Part shown: piece by piece, positions 25,706-34,305 of the stretch
Numbering within the stretch: the first letter of the stretch is position 1
Layout: the number at the start of each line of letters is the position of its first letter
From: Massilia sp. UMI-21
GTDB taxonomy: Bacteria > Pseudomonadota > Gammaproteobacteria > Burkholderiales > Burkholderiaceae_D
Reading direction: 5' to 3'
DNA length: 64,000 bases
Assembly (NCBI GenBank): GCA_015277795.1
Contig: CP063848.1
Coordinates: forward strand, 4,774,001 to 4,838,000
Program-made: the position numbers and the translations under genes
The notes under the pieces: model-generated
The model's database searches: none
The model's input: the letters and a program-made list of their open reading frames with translations, nothing else
Told to the model about the DNA's origin: nothing

Positions 25706-28627
25706 TTATTGGCAAGCTTCGCACTCGTCGAAGCCGGCATCGCCCGGACGCAGGTAGCAGGCGGCGCCTTCCGTCACTTCCGGCGCTGCAGCAGGTGCCG
25801 CCGCCGCCGGAGCGCCGGCCGGCGCCGCATGGCCGCCCGACAGGCCGCCCGAGACCGGCACCGCGTTCAGCGCGCCGGTACGGGTGGTCGACTTCTCCAT
25901 GTGCGTCGCGGCGATGGTGCGCAGGTAGTAGGTGGTCTTCAGGCCGCGCAGCCAGGCCAGCTTGTAGGTTTCGTCCAGCTTCTTGCCCGAGGCGCCGGCC
26001 ATGTAGATGTTCAGCGACTGGGCCTGGTCGATCCACTTCTGGCGGCGCGAAGCCTGTTCCACCAGCCACTTCGGTTCGACTTCGAAGGCGGTGGCGTAGA
26101 TGTCGCGCAGGTCTTGCGGCACGCGGTCGATCTTGGAGAGCGATCCGTCGAAGTACTTCAGGTCGGCGATCATGACTTCGTCCCACAGGTCGCGCGCCTT
26201 CAGGTCGCGCACCAGGTAGGCGTTGATCTCGGTGAATTCGCCCGACAGGTTCGACTTCACGTACAGGTTCTGGAAGGTCGGCTCGATGCAGGCCGACACG
26301 CCGATAATGTTCGAGATGGTCGCGGTCGGAGCGATCGCCACGCAGTTCGAGTTGCGCATGCCGAACTGCTTGATGCGCTCGCGCACGAGGGTCCAGTCCA
26401 TCGCCGACGAGGTGTCCTGCTCCAGGTAGCCGCCGCGTTCTTCCGCCAGCAGCTTGATCGAGTCCTGCGGCAGGATGCCGCGGTCCCACAGCGAGCCGGT
26501 ATAGGACTCGTAGCGGCCGCGCTCCTCGGCCAGCTCGGTCGAGGCCAGGTAGGCGTAGTAGCAGACCGCTTCCATCGAGGTATCGGCGAATTCCACCGCC
26601 TTATCGGAAGCGAACGGCACGCGCATCATGTGCAGGCAGTCCTGGTGACCCATGATGCCCATGCCCACCGGGCGGTGGCGCATGTTCGAATTGCGCGCCT
26701 TGTCCACGGCGTAGTAGTTGATGTCGATGACGTTGTCCAGCATGCGCATCGCGGTGCGGATGGTCTTGGCCAGCTTGACGTGATCCAGGCCCTCGCCCTT
26801 CATGTGCTGCGGCAGGTTCACCGAGCCCAGGTTGCAGACGGCGATCTCGTCGGCGCTGGTGTTCAGGGTGATCTCGGTGCACAGGTTGGACGAGTGCACC
26901 ACGCCGATGTGCTGCTGCGGCGAACGGATGTTGCACGGATCCTTGAAGGTGATCCACGGGTGGCCGGTCTCGAACAGCATCGACAGCATCTTGCGCCACA
27001 GGTCGAGCGCTTCGATCTTCTTGTACACGGTCATTTCGCCGCGTGCGGCCTTGGCTTCGTAGGCGACATACGCCTCTTCGAAGGCCTTGCCGACCTTGTC
27101 GTGCAGGTCCGGGGTTTCGCTCGGCGAGAACAGGCTCCAGTGGCCCTTCTCCATCACGCGCTTCATGAACAGGTCCGGAATCCAGTTCGCGGTGTTCATG
27201 TCGTGGGTGCGGCGGCGGTCGTCGCCGGTGTTCTTGCGCAGGTCGAGGAATTCCTCGATGTCCATGTGCCAGGTTTCCAGGTAGGCGCAGACCGCGCCCT
27301 TGCGCTTGCCGCCCTGGTTCACCGCCACGGCGGTGTCGTTGACCACTTTCAGGAACGGCACCACGCCCTGCGACTTGCCGTTGGTGCCCTTGATGCGCGA
27401 GCCCAGTGCACGAACCGGGGTCCAGTCGTTGCCCAGGCCGCCGGCGAACTTCGACAGCAGCGCGTTTTCTTTAATGGCGTCGTAGATGCCTTCCAGGTCG
27501 TCGCCGACGGTGGTCAGGTAGCACGAGGACAGCTGCGAGCGGCGGGTGCCCGAGTTGAACAGGGTCGGGGTCGAGCTCATGAAGTCGAACGACGACAGCA
27601 GGTTGTAGAACTCGATGGCGCGCGCTTCGCGGTCGGCTTCGCGCAGGGCCAGGCCCATCGCGACGCGCATGTAGAAGGCCTGCGGCATCTCGATGCGGGT
27701 TTCGCGCACGTGCAGGAAGTAGCGGTCGTACAGGGTCTGCAGGCCGATGTAGCCGAACTGCAGGTCGCGGTCGGCGACGATGGCCTTGGCCAGGCGCTCG
27801 AGGTCGTAGGTGCCCAGCGCTTCGTCCAGCAGTTCGTTCTGGATGCCCTTGGCGATGTACTGCGGGAAGTAGGTGATGTATTCAGCAGCGGCGCCGGCTT
27901 GCGGCACTTCCTTGCCGAAGACTTCCTTGCGGATCGTGTGCAGCAGGATGCGCGCGGTAACCTGGCTGTAGGCCGGGTCTTTTTCCATCAGCGCGCGGGC
28001 GGCCAGGATCGCCGACTTGTGCAGTTCTTCGACCGGCACGCCGTCGTACAGGTTCTTCAGGGTCTCGGCGACGATCGCGTCGGCGTCGACATGCTTTTCC
28101 AGGCCCGAGCAGGCGGCGTTCACCAGGGCGTAGACGTCGTTCACGTCCAGCGCGCGGCGCTGGCCGCCGTCGACCACATGGATCTGCGGCGCGTCCACGG
28201 CGGCACCGCCCAGCGCCGCCTTGGCGGCCTTGCGTTCTTCCATGCGCTTGGCGCGGTACAGCACGTATTCGCGCGCGACGTCATGCTCGCCCGAGCGCAT
28301 CAGCGACAGTTCGACCTGGTCCTGCACGTCTTCGATGTGGAAGGTACCGCCGTTCGGCTGGCGGCGCACCAGCGCGGCCACCACGTTGTTGGTCAGCTGT
28401 TCCACCAGCTCGCGGATGCGGGCCGACGCCGCGCCCTGCCCGCCGGCGACGGCGAGGAAGGCCTTGGTCATCGCGACCGAGATCTTGTGCGGCTCGAAGG
28501 CGACCACGGCGCCGTTGCGGCGAATGACACGGTAGTCACCGCGCGCAGCGATCTCCGCCGGGGTGGCAGTGGCCGACGCGCTCGGTGCGACGTGCGGATT
28601 GATCGAAATGTCTTGTGCTGTTTGCAT
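25706..28627 (-). CDS. nrdA: Class Ia ribonucleoside-diphosphate reductase, alpha subunit
   Basis: Catalytic subunit that reduces NDPs to dNDPs. The 973-residue protein has an N-terminal ATP-cone (VIRRNGAVVAFEPHKIS, about 33-49) and a second cone-like segment around 140-220. The catalytic cysteines lie in SQLSSCYLTTVGDDLEG and SSNLCTEITLNT, and the C-terminal redox pair is in DECEACQ. GGAGG lies four bases before the ATG. At about 970 residues it is longer than the E. coli enzyme (about 760), as in other betaproteobacteria. A candidate promoter with two NrdR-like boxes lies about 260 bp upstream. Confidence 0.96.
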   Translation of the reverse strand: MQTAQDISINPHVAPSASATATPAEIAARGDYRVIRRNGAVVAFEPHKISVAMTKAFLAVAGGQGAASARIRELVEQLTNNVVAALVRRQPNGGTFHIEDVQDQVELSLMRSGEHDVAREYVLYRAKRMEERKAAKAALGGAAVDAPQIHVVDGGQRRALDVNDVYALVNAACSGLEKHVDADAIVAETLKNLYDGVPVEELHKSAILAARALMEKDPAYSQVTARILLHTIRKEVFGKEVPQAGAAAEYITYFPQYIAKGIQNELLDEALGTYDLERLAKAIVADRDLQFGYIGLQTLYDRYFLHVRETRIEMPQAFYMRVAMGLALREADREARAIEFYNLLSSFDFMSSTPTLFNSGTRRSQLSSCYLTTVGDDLEGIYDAIKENALLSKFAGGLGNDWTPVRALGSRIKGTNGKSQGVVPFLKVVNDTAVAVNQGGKRKGAVCAYLETWHMDIEEFLDLRKNTGDDRRRTHDMNTANWIPDLFMKRVMEKGHWSLFSPSETPDLHDKVGKAFEEAYVAYEAKAARGEMTVYKKIEALDLWRKMLSMLFETGHPWITFKDPCNIRSPQQHIGVVHSSNLCTEITLNTSADEIAVCNLGSVNLPQHMKGEGLDHVKLAKTIRTAMRMLDNVIDINYYAVDKARNSNMRHRPVGMGIMGHQDCLHMMRVPFASDKAVEFADTSMEAVCYYAYLASTELAEERGRYESYTGSLWDRGILPQDSIKLLAEERGGYLEQDTSSAMDWTLVRERIKQFGMRNSNCVAIAPTATISNIIGVSACIEPTFQNLYVKSNLSGEFTEINAYLVRDLKARDLWDEVMIADLKYFDGSLSKIDRVPQDLRDIYATAFEVEPKWLVEQASRRQKWIDQAQSLNIYMAGASGKKLDETYKLAWLRGLKTTYYLRTIAATHMEKSTTRTGALNAVPVSGGLSGGHAAPAGAPAAAAPAAAPEVTEGAACYLRPGDAGFDECEACQ

Positions 28628-28855
28628 TGGGCCTCCAGTGAGCAGCGGGTACCTGCTGTCGTTTGTCTTGAGCCGGACTTGTCAACCCGACAAAAATTTA
28701 AGCAAAGCGATGCCCCGCCAGTTGGCACTCCTCGCTGGCAAGCATGGAAGAAGTCAATGCGGCAGGGTAGAAATCGCTGTTGAATCAGTGGCTTGCAGAG
28801 CAAGCTTCAAGTCGAACCTGAAAGGTAATCAAAGACTTTTGCTTCCGGTTCAGTA

Positions 28856-28871
28856 CCACTACATCTAGTGT
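28856..28871. promoter_or_regulatory. Candidate NrdR box 1
   Basis: CCACTACATCTAGTGT agrees at 13 of 16 positions with the published NrdR consensus (acaCwAtATaTwGtgt) as I recall it, and its core CACTA-CATC-TAGTG is a perfect palindrome. It lies just downstream of the proposed nrdA start of transcription. Confidence 0.65.
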
Positions 28872-28885
28872 TTGATCTTGAGATG

Positions 28886-28901
28886 AGACTAATTGTAGTA
28901 C
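28886..28901. promoter_or_regulatory. Candidate NrdR box 2 overlapping the nrdA -10 element
   Basis: The core CTAATTGTAG matches 7 of 10 central positions of the NrdR consensus and lies exactly 30 bp from the core of box 1, close to the three helical turns usual for paired boxes. It covers the proposed -10. Confidence 0.55.
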
Positions 28902-28920
28902 CTGACCCAGGTCAGGGCAA
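28892..28920 (-). promoter_or_regulatory. Candidate sigma-70 promoter of nrdAB
   Basis: On the minus strand TTGCCC (28915-28920) and TACAAT (28892-28897) are separated by 17 bases. The spacer includes an inverted repeat CCTGACC-ca-GGTCAGG (28901-28916). The -10 lies within NrdR box 2, which fits repression by NrdR. Confidence 0.6.
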
Positions 28921-29161
28921 GTGAATACCTTCCCAATTTTTTCGGTTTTTTTTGGTGCATGGGCTTGACAACCCAGCTTCAGCCCAACGGCGGGCAGTAT
29001 GCGGTGAGTGGGCGCTAACCTCGCCAGGCGAGACTGCACAATGCTTCATCAGCGCCATGCGCCGCGCATCGTTCTTGTGCATTTTGCACTGGCGAAAAGA
29101 CAACAGGATGCGGCGCCGCTCTCCTGCTTTGGCAGGGTGGGCGGCCACCAGCATCGATCGA

Positions 29162-30625
29162 TCAGGCGTTGTCGTCCGGCGCGCAGATCTCCAGCTTCTG
29201 CATCTGGTAGCGCAGCTGGCGCACGCTGATGCCGAGCAGGCTGGCCGCCTGGGTGCGGTTGAACTGGGTCTGCTGCAGCGCGCGCCCGATGATGTCGCGC
29301 TCGACCTGGATCAGGTATTCCGGCAGGTTGCTGGGCAGCTCGTCCGGGCCGAGCATGGCGGCGCGTGCCGACGCGTCGACCGTTGCCGGCGCCGCTTCCG
29401 GTGCGGAAGCGGGAGCCACGGGCTCCGGCAGCTGCGCCGGCGCCGCGGCCCCTGGTTCGCGCGCCTGGCCGTCGGCCGGCCGCGCCGCCTTCAGCGACAG
29501 GTCGCCCACCTCGATCACGCCGTCGTTGGCGAAGGCCAGCGCCCGCTCCAGCACGTTTTCCAGCTCGCGGATATTCCCCGGGAAGGAATACGCCCGCAGC
29601 GCGTCGAGCACGCCCGCCCCCAGCCTGGCCTGTCCCGGCCCGGCCAGGCGCGCCAGGATCGCGTCCGCCAGCGGCGCCAGGTCGTCGATCCGCTCGCGCA
29701 GCGGCGGCAGCGACAGTTCGATCACGTTCAGGCGGTAGAACAGGTCTTGCCGGAACCGGCCCTGCTCCACGCAGCGGGCCAGGTCCTGGTGGGTGGCGCT
29801 GACGATGCGCACGTCCACCGGCTCTTCGTTGGTGGCGCCGATCTTGCGCACGCGCCGCTCCTGGATCGCGCGCAGCAGCTTGACCTGCATCGGCAGCGGC
29901 AGGTCGGCCACCTCGTCGAGCATCAGGGTGCCGCCGTTGGCCGCCTGGAAGAAGCCTTCGCGCTCCTCGGCGGCGCCGGTGAAGGCGCCCTTGCGGTAGC
30001 CGAAGAACTCGGCCTCCATCAGGGTTTCTGGAATCGCCCCGCAGTTCACCGCCACGAAGGGCTTGCTCGCGCGCGAACTCTGGGCGTGGATCTCGCGCGC
30101 GGCGAGTTCCTTGCCGCTGCCCGATTCGCCGGTGATCGAGATCGGCGCGTTCGAGCGCGCCAGCCGGCCGATCTGGGTGCGCAGCGCCGCCATCGCCGGC
30201 GAGCTGCCGATCATGCGCGAACCGGGGACGGCGCCGTCCGGCTGCGCCGCCGGGGCCTCGGACAACTTCAGCGCCGAGCGCACCATCACGCGCAGCGCGT
30301 CCAGCGCCACCGGCTTGGAAATGTAGTCGAAGGCGCCCGCCTTGAGCGCCACCACCGCGTTGTCGGCGCTGCCGTAGGCGGTGATGACGGCGATCGGGGT
30401 GCCCTTGTGCGAGGCGCTCACCTCGCGCACCAGCTCCAGCCCCAGGCCGTCCGGCAGGCGCATGTCGGTCAGGACCAGCGCGTAGTCGTGCTCCGCGAGC
30501 AGCCCGCGCGCCTGGCGCAGCGTGGCGGCGCTGTCGACGTCCAGCCCCATCTTGAGCAGGGTGATCTCGAGCAGTTCGCGCAGGTCGGCTTCGTCGTCGA
30601 CCACCAGGATGCGGGGTGCGGTCAT
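29162..30625 (-). CDS. pilR: Sigma-54-dependent response regulator, PilR type
   Basis: Activates sigma-54 promoters, classically the pilin gene, when phosphorylated by PilS. The 487-residue protein has a receiver domain (LVLTDMRLPDGLG holds the phospho-accepting aspartate), an AAA+ domain (GESGSGKELAAREIH Walker A, GAFTGA sigma-54 contact loop, GGTLMLDEVADLP Walker B) and a Fis-type helix-turn-helix at the end (TQAASLLGISVRQLRYQMQK). An Ala/Pro-rich linker of about 60 residues separates the last two. It follows pilS by 34 bases. No pilin gene is in the window. Confidence 0.92.
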   Translation of the reverse strand: MTAPRILVVDDEADLRELLEITLLKMGLDVDSAATLRQARGLLAEHDYALVLTDMRLPDGLGLELVREVSASHKGTPIAVITAYGSADNAVVALKAGAFDYISKPVALDALRVMVRSALKLSEAPAAQPDGAVPGSRMIGSSPAMAALRTQIGRLARSNAPISITGESGSGKELAAREIHAQSSRASKPFVAVNCGAIPETLMEAEFFGYRKGAFTGAAEEREGFFQAANGGTLMLDEVADLPLPMQVKLLRAIQERRVRKIGATNEEPVDVRIVSATHQDLARCVEQGRFRQDLFYRLNVIELSLPPLRERIDDLAPLADAILARLAGPGQARLGAGVLDALRAYSFPGNIRELENVLERALAFANDGVIEVGDLSLKAARPADGQAREPGAAAPAQLPEPVAPASAPEAAPATVDASARAAMLGPDELPSNLPEYLIQVERDIIGRALQQTQFNRTQAASLLGISVRQLRYQMQKLEICAPDDNA

Positions 30626-30659
30626 GGTTCTCCCTACTATATATACAGGCAGTCCGGCC

Positions 30660-32324
30660 TCAGGCCGGCTGCGAGAAGCTGATCACGAAGCGCCCGCTGG
30701 CGCGGCGCGGCCCCATGGCCGCGGCGTCGAAGCGGTATTCGTAGTCGAGCTTGGCGTCGTTGTTCAGGCACAGCTCGCGCGCCAGGTACAGGCCCAGCCC
30801 GGTGCCCTTGCTCGAGGTGGTGTAGAAGGGCTCGAACAGGTGGGCGCGCACTTCCGGCGTGATGCCCGGCCCGTCGTCCTGCACGTGCAGCTCGATGCGG
30901 CCGGCGGCGTCGCGCGCCGGGAAGATGCGGATGCTGGCGGGCGCGCGGCTGGCATAGCGTATCGCATTGCCCAGCAGGTTGAGCAGCACTTCGTGCAGGT
31001 GCAGCGGGTCGAAGCGCACCGTGTTCGCCCCGGCGTCGCCCAAGTAGACTATATCATCGGCCAGGCCGTGGGTTTCGCAGAATTCGGCTTTCAGCTCGGC
31101 CAGGAAAGCGGCCAACTGCAGCGGCTCGCCGTTCGGCTGCACCTTGCGCGACAGCTGCAGGATGTCCTCGACCATGCGGTTCACCCGGGTCACGTTGTCG
31201 CCCACGATCTTCAGCAGGCGCACCTCGGCCGGGCCGTGCAGGTCCTCGGCCAGCAGCGCGGTGGCGTGGCCGATCGCCGACAGCGGGTTGCGCACCTCGT
31301 GCGCGATGCTGGCGGTGAGGCGCCCCATCGAGGCCAGCTTGAGCTGCTGCGCCTGGTTTTCGATGGCGCTCACGTCCTGCATGAACACCACGCTGCGCCC
31401 CAGCGCCTCGTCGAGCGTGTCGACCCGCGCGAAGCGCAGCTTCAGGTGCACCGGCTGGTCGCGCCGACCGCGCAGCGGTCCTGCTTCTTCCTGGTAGGGC
31501 TTGACGGTGACGAAGGCTGCGCCCTCGCCCGGCGCGCCCAGCCAGGCGGCGAAGGCCTGGGCCAGCGGCTCCAGGCCCGGCGCCTCGCCGAGCCGGAAGG
31601 CCGCCACTTCGCCCTCGATCCCGAGCATGCGGCGCGCCGCCGGGTTGCCGGTGAAGACCGTGCTGTCGTCGCCGACCACCAGGATGCCGTCGCCGACGTC
31701 GGCGATCACGATCCCGTTGATCGCCTGCTGCACGCGCAGGTCGACGCCGCGTTGCGCCGCCAGTTCTTCCTGCTTGAGCAGGCGCGCCGCCAGCCGGTTC
31801 ACCAGCAGCGTGGCGGCGAAGAAGGCGGCGCCATACAGGCCGGCCTGCATCAGCGGCGGCTGGCGCGCCTGCATGAACACCTGCCAGGTGGCCTCGAGCA
31901 GCAGGAACATCGTGGCGACCGCGCTCGAGAACAGCGCCAGCGTCAGGGGCGCGAGGATGGCGGCGCCGGCCAGCGGAAACAGGTACAGGATCGCCAGGCC
32001 GCTGCGCATGCCGCCGGCTTCCAGGTAGAGCAGCGAGATCACGGCCAGGTCGAGCGCCACCTGGCAGCCCAGCTGCAGCGCGAAGCGGCGCTGCCACCAG
32101 GTGCCGAGGGCGCCGAACACCAGCGCCGCCGCCAGGTAGAACAGGCAGGTCCGGGTATTGGCGCCATCCAGGCGCAGTGCGCTGCCGGAGATGCTCACGC
32201 CCAGGTAGAGCAACAGCACCAGCGCGATGACGATGCGGGTGACGGTGAAGGTCTGGAGCGAGCGCCACAGGGTCGTGCGCGCTTCGCGGGACAGAGCCGC
32301 CCTGGGGGCGAGCGAGAGGGGCAT
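30660..32324 (-). CDS. pilS: Membrane sensor histidine kinase, PilS type
   Basis: Senses a membrane signal (pilin level in Pseudomonas) and phosphorylates PilR. From the ATG at 32324 the protein has 554 residues: about six N-terminal membrane helices, a PAS-like region (GILVVGDDSTVFTGNPAAR), HisKA with SIAHEVRNPLSAIGHA, and the ATPase motifs NLLGNAIRYA, DDGPGI and GTGLGLYLARE. The start was chosen because it follows the PP0621-like stop by eight bases; the frame is open upstream but overlaps that gene. It is in the same run as pilR. Confidence 0.92.
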   Translation of the reverse strand: MPLSLAPRAALSREARTTLWRSLQTFTVTRIVIALVLLLYLGVSISGSALRLDGANTRTCLFYLAAALVFGALGTWWQRRFALQLGCQVALDLAVISLLYLEAGGMRSGLAILYLFPLAGAAILAPLTLALFSSAVATMFLLLEATWQVFMQARQPPLMQAGLYGAAFFAATLLVNRLAARLLKQEELAAQRGVDLRVQQAINGIVIADVGDGILVVGDDSTVFTGNPAARRMLGIEGEVAAFRLGEAPGLEPLAQAFAAWLGAPGEGAAFVTVKPYQEEAGPLRGRRDQPVHLKLRFARVDTLDEALGRSVVFMQDVSAIENQAQQLKLASMGRLTASIAHEVRNPLSAIGHATALLAEDLHGPAEVRLLKIVGDNVTRVNRMVEDILQLSRKVQPNGEPLQLAAFLAELKAEFCETHGLADDIVYLGDAGANTVRFDPLHLHEVLLNLLGNAIRYASRAPASIRIFPARDAAGRIELHVQDDGPGITPEVRAHLFEPFYTTSSKGTGLGLYLARELCLNNDAKLDYEYRFDAAAMGPRRASGRFVISFSQPA

Positions 32325-32332
32325 CGGCCGGC

Positions 32333-32596
32333 TTACTGCGGCGGCAGGCGCACGTGGCCCGGCGAGCAGTAGTCGTGGCCGTCGGCGTGGACCGCTTCGG
32401 AGGCCGGGAAGTAGATGCCGCAGTGCGCGCACTGGGTCATGGTTTCGATCTCGGCGACCGGCGCCTGCGGCCGCGGCTCGCGCGCCTGTTGCCGATCCAG
32501 GGGCGGCTGCTGCCGATTAGCCAGCCCCTTGAGCTTGGCGCGCACGGCCATGACGATCAGCCCGATCAGCAGGATCCAGAACAGGATGCGGCTCAT
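32333..32596 (-). CDS. PP0621-family small membrane protein with zinc-binding motif
   Basis: An 87-residue protein with one N-terminal helix (RILFWILLIGLIVMAV) and a C-terminal cysteine/histidine cluster: CAHC, then HADGHDYCS. This matches a small betaproteobacterial/pseudomonad family (PP0621) that is regularly found beside pilS. Its function is unknown. The start overlaps the stop of the CcsA-like gene by four bases (ATGA), so translation is coupled. Confidence 0.82.
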   Translation of the reverse strand: MSRILFWILLIGLIVMAVRAKLKGLANRQQPPLDRQQAREPRPQAPVAEIETMTQCAHCGIYFPASEAVHADGHDYCSPGHVRLPPQ

Positions 32597-33396
32597 GCGA
32601 GCCCCCGGTGCAGGACGACTTCGAGCACGAAGCGGCTGCCGACATAGGCCAGCGCCAGCGTGGCGAAGCCCGCCAGCGTGAAGCGCAACGCGGTCTTGCC
32701 GCGCCAGCCCTGCCAGCGGCGGCCCGCCAGCAGCGCGGCGAACAGCAGCCAGGACAACAGCGCGAACACGCTCTTGTGGTCGAGCGGCAGCGCGCGCCCG
32801 AACAGCTGCTCGGAGAACACCACCCCCGACAGCACCGTGAGGCTGAGCAGGATGAAACCGATCCAGATCACGCGGAACAGCAGTTTTTCCATGGTCAGCA
32901 GGGCCGGCAACTGGTCGAGGGTGCTGCCGAGCCAGCCCCCGGCGGCGCCGCGCGTGTGCAGGCGTGCTTCCTGCAGCGCCATCAGGACCGCATGGAAGGC
33001 CGCGATGGTGAGCGTGCTGTAGGCCAGCACGGCGACCGCGACGTGCCAGCCGAAGGCCGGCGACTGGCCCTCCAGCTCCAGCAGGCTGCCCGGGAACGCC
33101 ACCGGCAGCAGCGCGGCGACAAAGGCGAAGGGCATCACCAGACGGCGCATGCCGTCCAGGGCGAAGTTGCGGTTCTCCAGCCAGTAGGCGGCCACCGACA
33201 CCCACAAGGCGCTGGACAGCATGAGGGCGAAACCGACGCGCAGGTGGCCGGGCGCGAGCACGTCGAGTCCGAGCGCGACGCCATGCGCCGCCCAGGCTGC
33301 GGCGGTGACGCCTGAGATAAGGGCACCCCGGCGCAACGGCAGCAGGGCGCACACCGCGTACAGCAGGGCCGCGGCGAGGAAAAGGGAATTCTGCAT
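32593..33396 (-). CDS. CcsA/YpjD-like cytochrome c assembly membrane protein
   Basis: A 267-residue protein with about eight membrane helices. It carries the family histidine and tryptophan features (PAFGWHVAVAVLAYSTLTIAA, VIWIGFILLSLTVLSG, LPLDHKSVFALLSWLLFAAL). The family includes CcsA/HemX haem-handling proteins and E. coli YpjD; the latter is often divergent to ffh. Here an ABC transporter operon lies between the two. It heads the ccsA-PP0621-pilS-pilR run. Confidence 0.85.
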   Translation of the reverse strand: MQNSLFLAAALLYAVCALLPLRRGALISGVTAAAWAAHGVALGLDVLAPGHLRVGFALMLSSALWVSVAAYWLENRNFALDGMRRLVMPFAFVAALLPVAFPGSLLELEGQSPAFGWHVAVAVLAYSTLTIAAFHAVLMALQEARLHTRGAAGGWLGSTLDQLPALLTMEKLLFRVIWIGFILLSLTVLSGVVFSEQLFGRALPLDHKSVFALLSWLLFAALLAGRRWQGWRGKTALRFTLAGFATLALAYVGSRFVLEVVLHRGLA

Positions 33397-33476
33397 ACTA
33401 AGAGTCTACACCATCGGGAAATGGCGGGGGCGGGCCCCTTCCCCGCCCCGCCGGCCGATGCAAGCCTGCGCCAGGC

Positions 33477-34304
33477 TCAGTCCACCGCCGCCAGCCGCAT
33501 CTCATCGGTATGATGGCGCCGCTGCTCTTCCATCACCAGCACCCCCAGCTCGCGCTTGAGCGCGTTGAACTCGGGCGCGGCCGGGTCGCGCAGGCGCCCC
33601 ATCTCGACCAGCAGGTCGCGCTTGACCGTCCCCGGGCGGTAGGTCATCACGACGATGCGGTCGGCCAGGAAGATCGCTTCCTCGATGCTGTGGGTCACGA
33701 AGATGATGGTCTTCTTCAGCGACGACCAGATGCGCAGCAGCTCTTCCTGCAGGTTGCGGCGGGTGAGCGCGTCCAGGGCGCCGAAGGGCTCGTCCATCAG
33801 CATGATCGGCGAATCGAGCGCCAGCACCCGGGCGATCGCCACCCGCTGGCGCATGCCGCCCGACAGGTCCTTGGGGAAGCGCTGGCGGAAGTCGCCCAGC
33901 GACAGCATCGACAGCAGCTCGCCCACCCGGTCGCGCACCGCCGCTTTCGACATGCCCTTGACGTGCAGGCCGAAGGCGATGTTGTCCTCCACCGTCATCC
34001 AGGGAAACAGCGCGTATTCCTGGAACACCATGCCGCGGTCCGGCCCCGGCGCCGTGACCGGCTGGCCGTCGACCGTGATCGTGCCGCTGCTGGGCAGCGA
34101 GAAGCCGGCCACCGCGTTGAGCAGCGTGGACTTGCCGCAGCCCGAGGGTCCGAGCAGGCAGGTGAACTGCCCGTGCGGGATGTCCAGGTGGATGTCCTGC
34201 AAGGCCGTGACCGTCCTGCCGCCGGTGGCGAAGACCTTGTCGACGCCATCGACCCGGATGTGCGGCGCCAGGGCCGACGGAGGAATTGCATGCGGTGCGT
34301 TCAT
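33477..34304 (-). CDS. ABC transporter ATPase (nitrate/sulfonate/taurine type)
   Basis: A 275-residue ATPase of the SsuB/TauB family that powers a three-gene importer. LLGPSGCGKSTLL is Walker A, FQEYALFPWMTVEDNIAFGL the Q-loop region, DLSGGMRQRVAIARVLALD the signature, LLMDEPFGALD-like MLMDEPFGALDALTRR the Walker B/D-loop, and FVTHSIEEAIFLADR the H-loop. It follows the permease gene by one base and is the last gene of the operon. Substrate cannot be read from the ATPase. Confidence 0.92.
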   Translation of the reverse strand: MNAPHAIPPSALAPHIRVDGVDKVFATGGRTVTALQDIHLDIPHGQFTCLLGPSGCGKSTLLNAVAGFSLPSSGTITVDGQPVTAPGPDRGMVFQEYALFPWMTVEDNIAFGLHVKGMSKAAVRDRVGELLSMLSLGDFRQRFPKDLSGGMRQRVAIARVLALDSPIMLMDEPFGALDALTRRNLQEELLRIWSSLKKTIIFVTHSIEEAIFLADRIVVMTYRPGTVKRDLLVEMGRLRDPAAPEFNALKRELGVLVMEEQRRHHTDEMRLAAVD

Positions 34305-34305
34305 G

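Larger units (their letters stand above)
28628..29161. other. 534-bp gap upstream of nrdA: long leader plus pilR downstream region
   Basis: From about 28628 to 28885 the DNA would be the 5' leader of nrdA, with a small TTGTC-aaccc-GACAA hairpin (28679-28693). The candidate promoter and NrdR boxes lie at 28856-28920. From 28921 to 29161 I see T-rich tracts around 28936-28953 and no coding frame or clear terminator for pilR. Confidence 0.6.

Noticed and set aside
28936..28953. T-rich tracts considered as a pilR terminator
   Set aside because: pilR is on the minus strand, where these read as A-runs with no stem before them.
29131..29151. AGGGTGGGCGG-CCACC resembling half a REP hairpin downstream of pilR
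   Set aside because: It lacks the GTAG head, the loop and the second arm, so it is more likely chance in GC-rich DNA.
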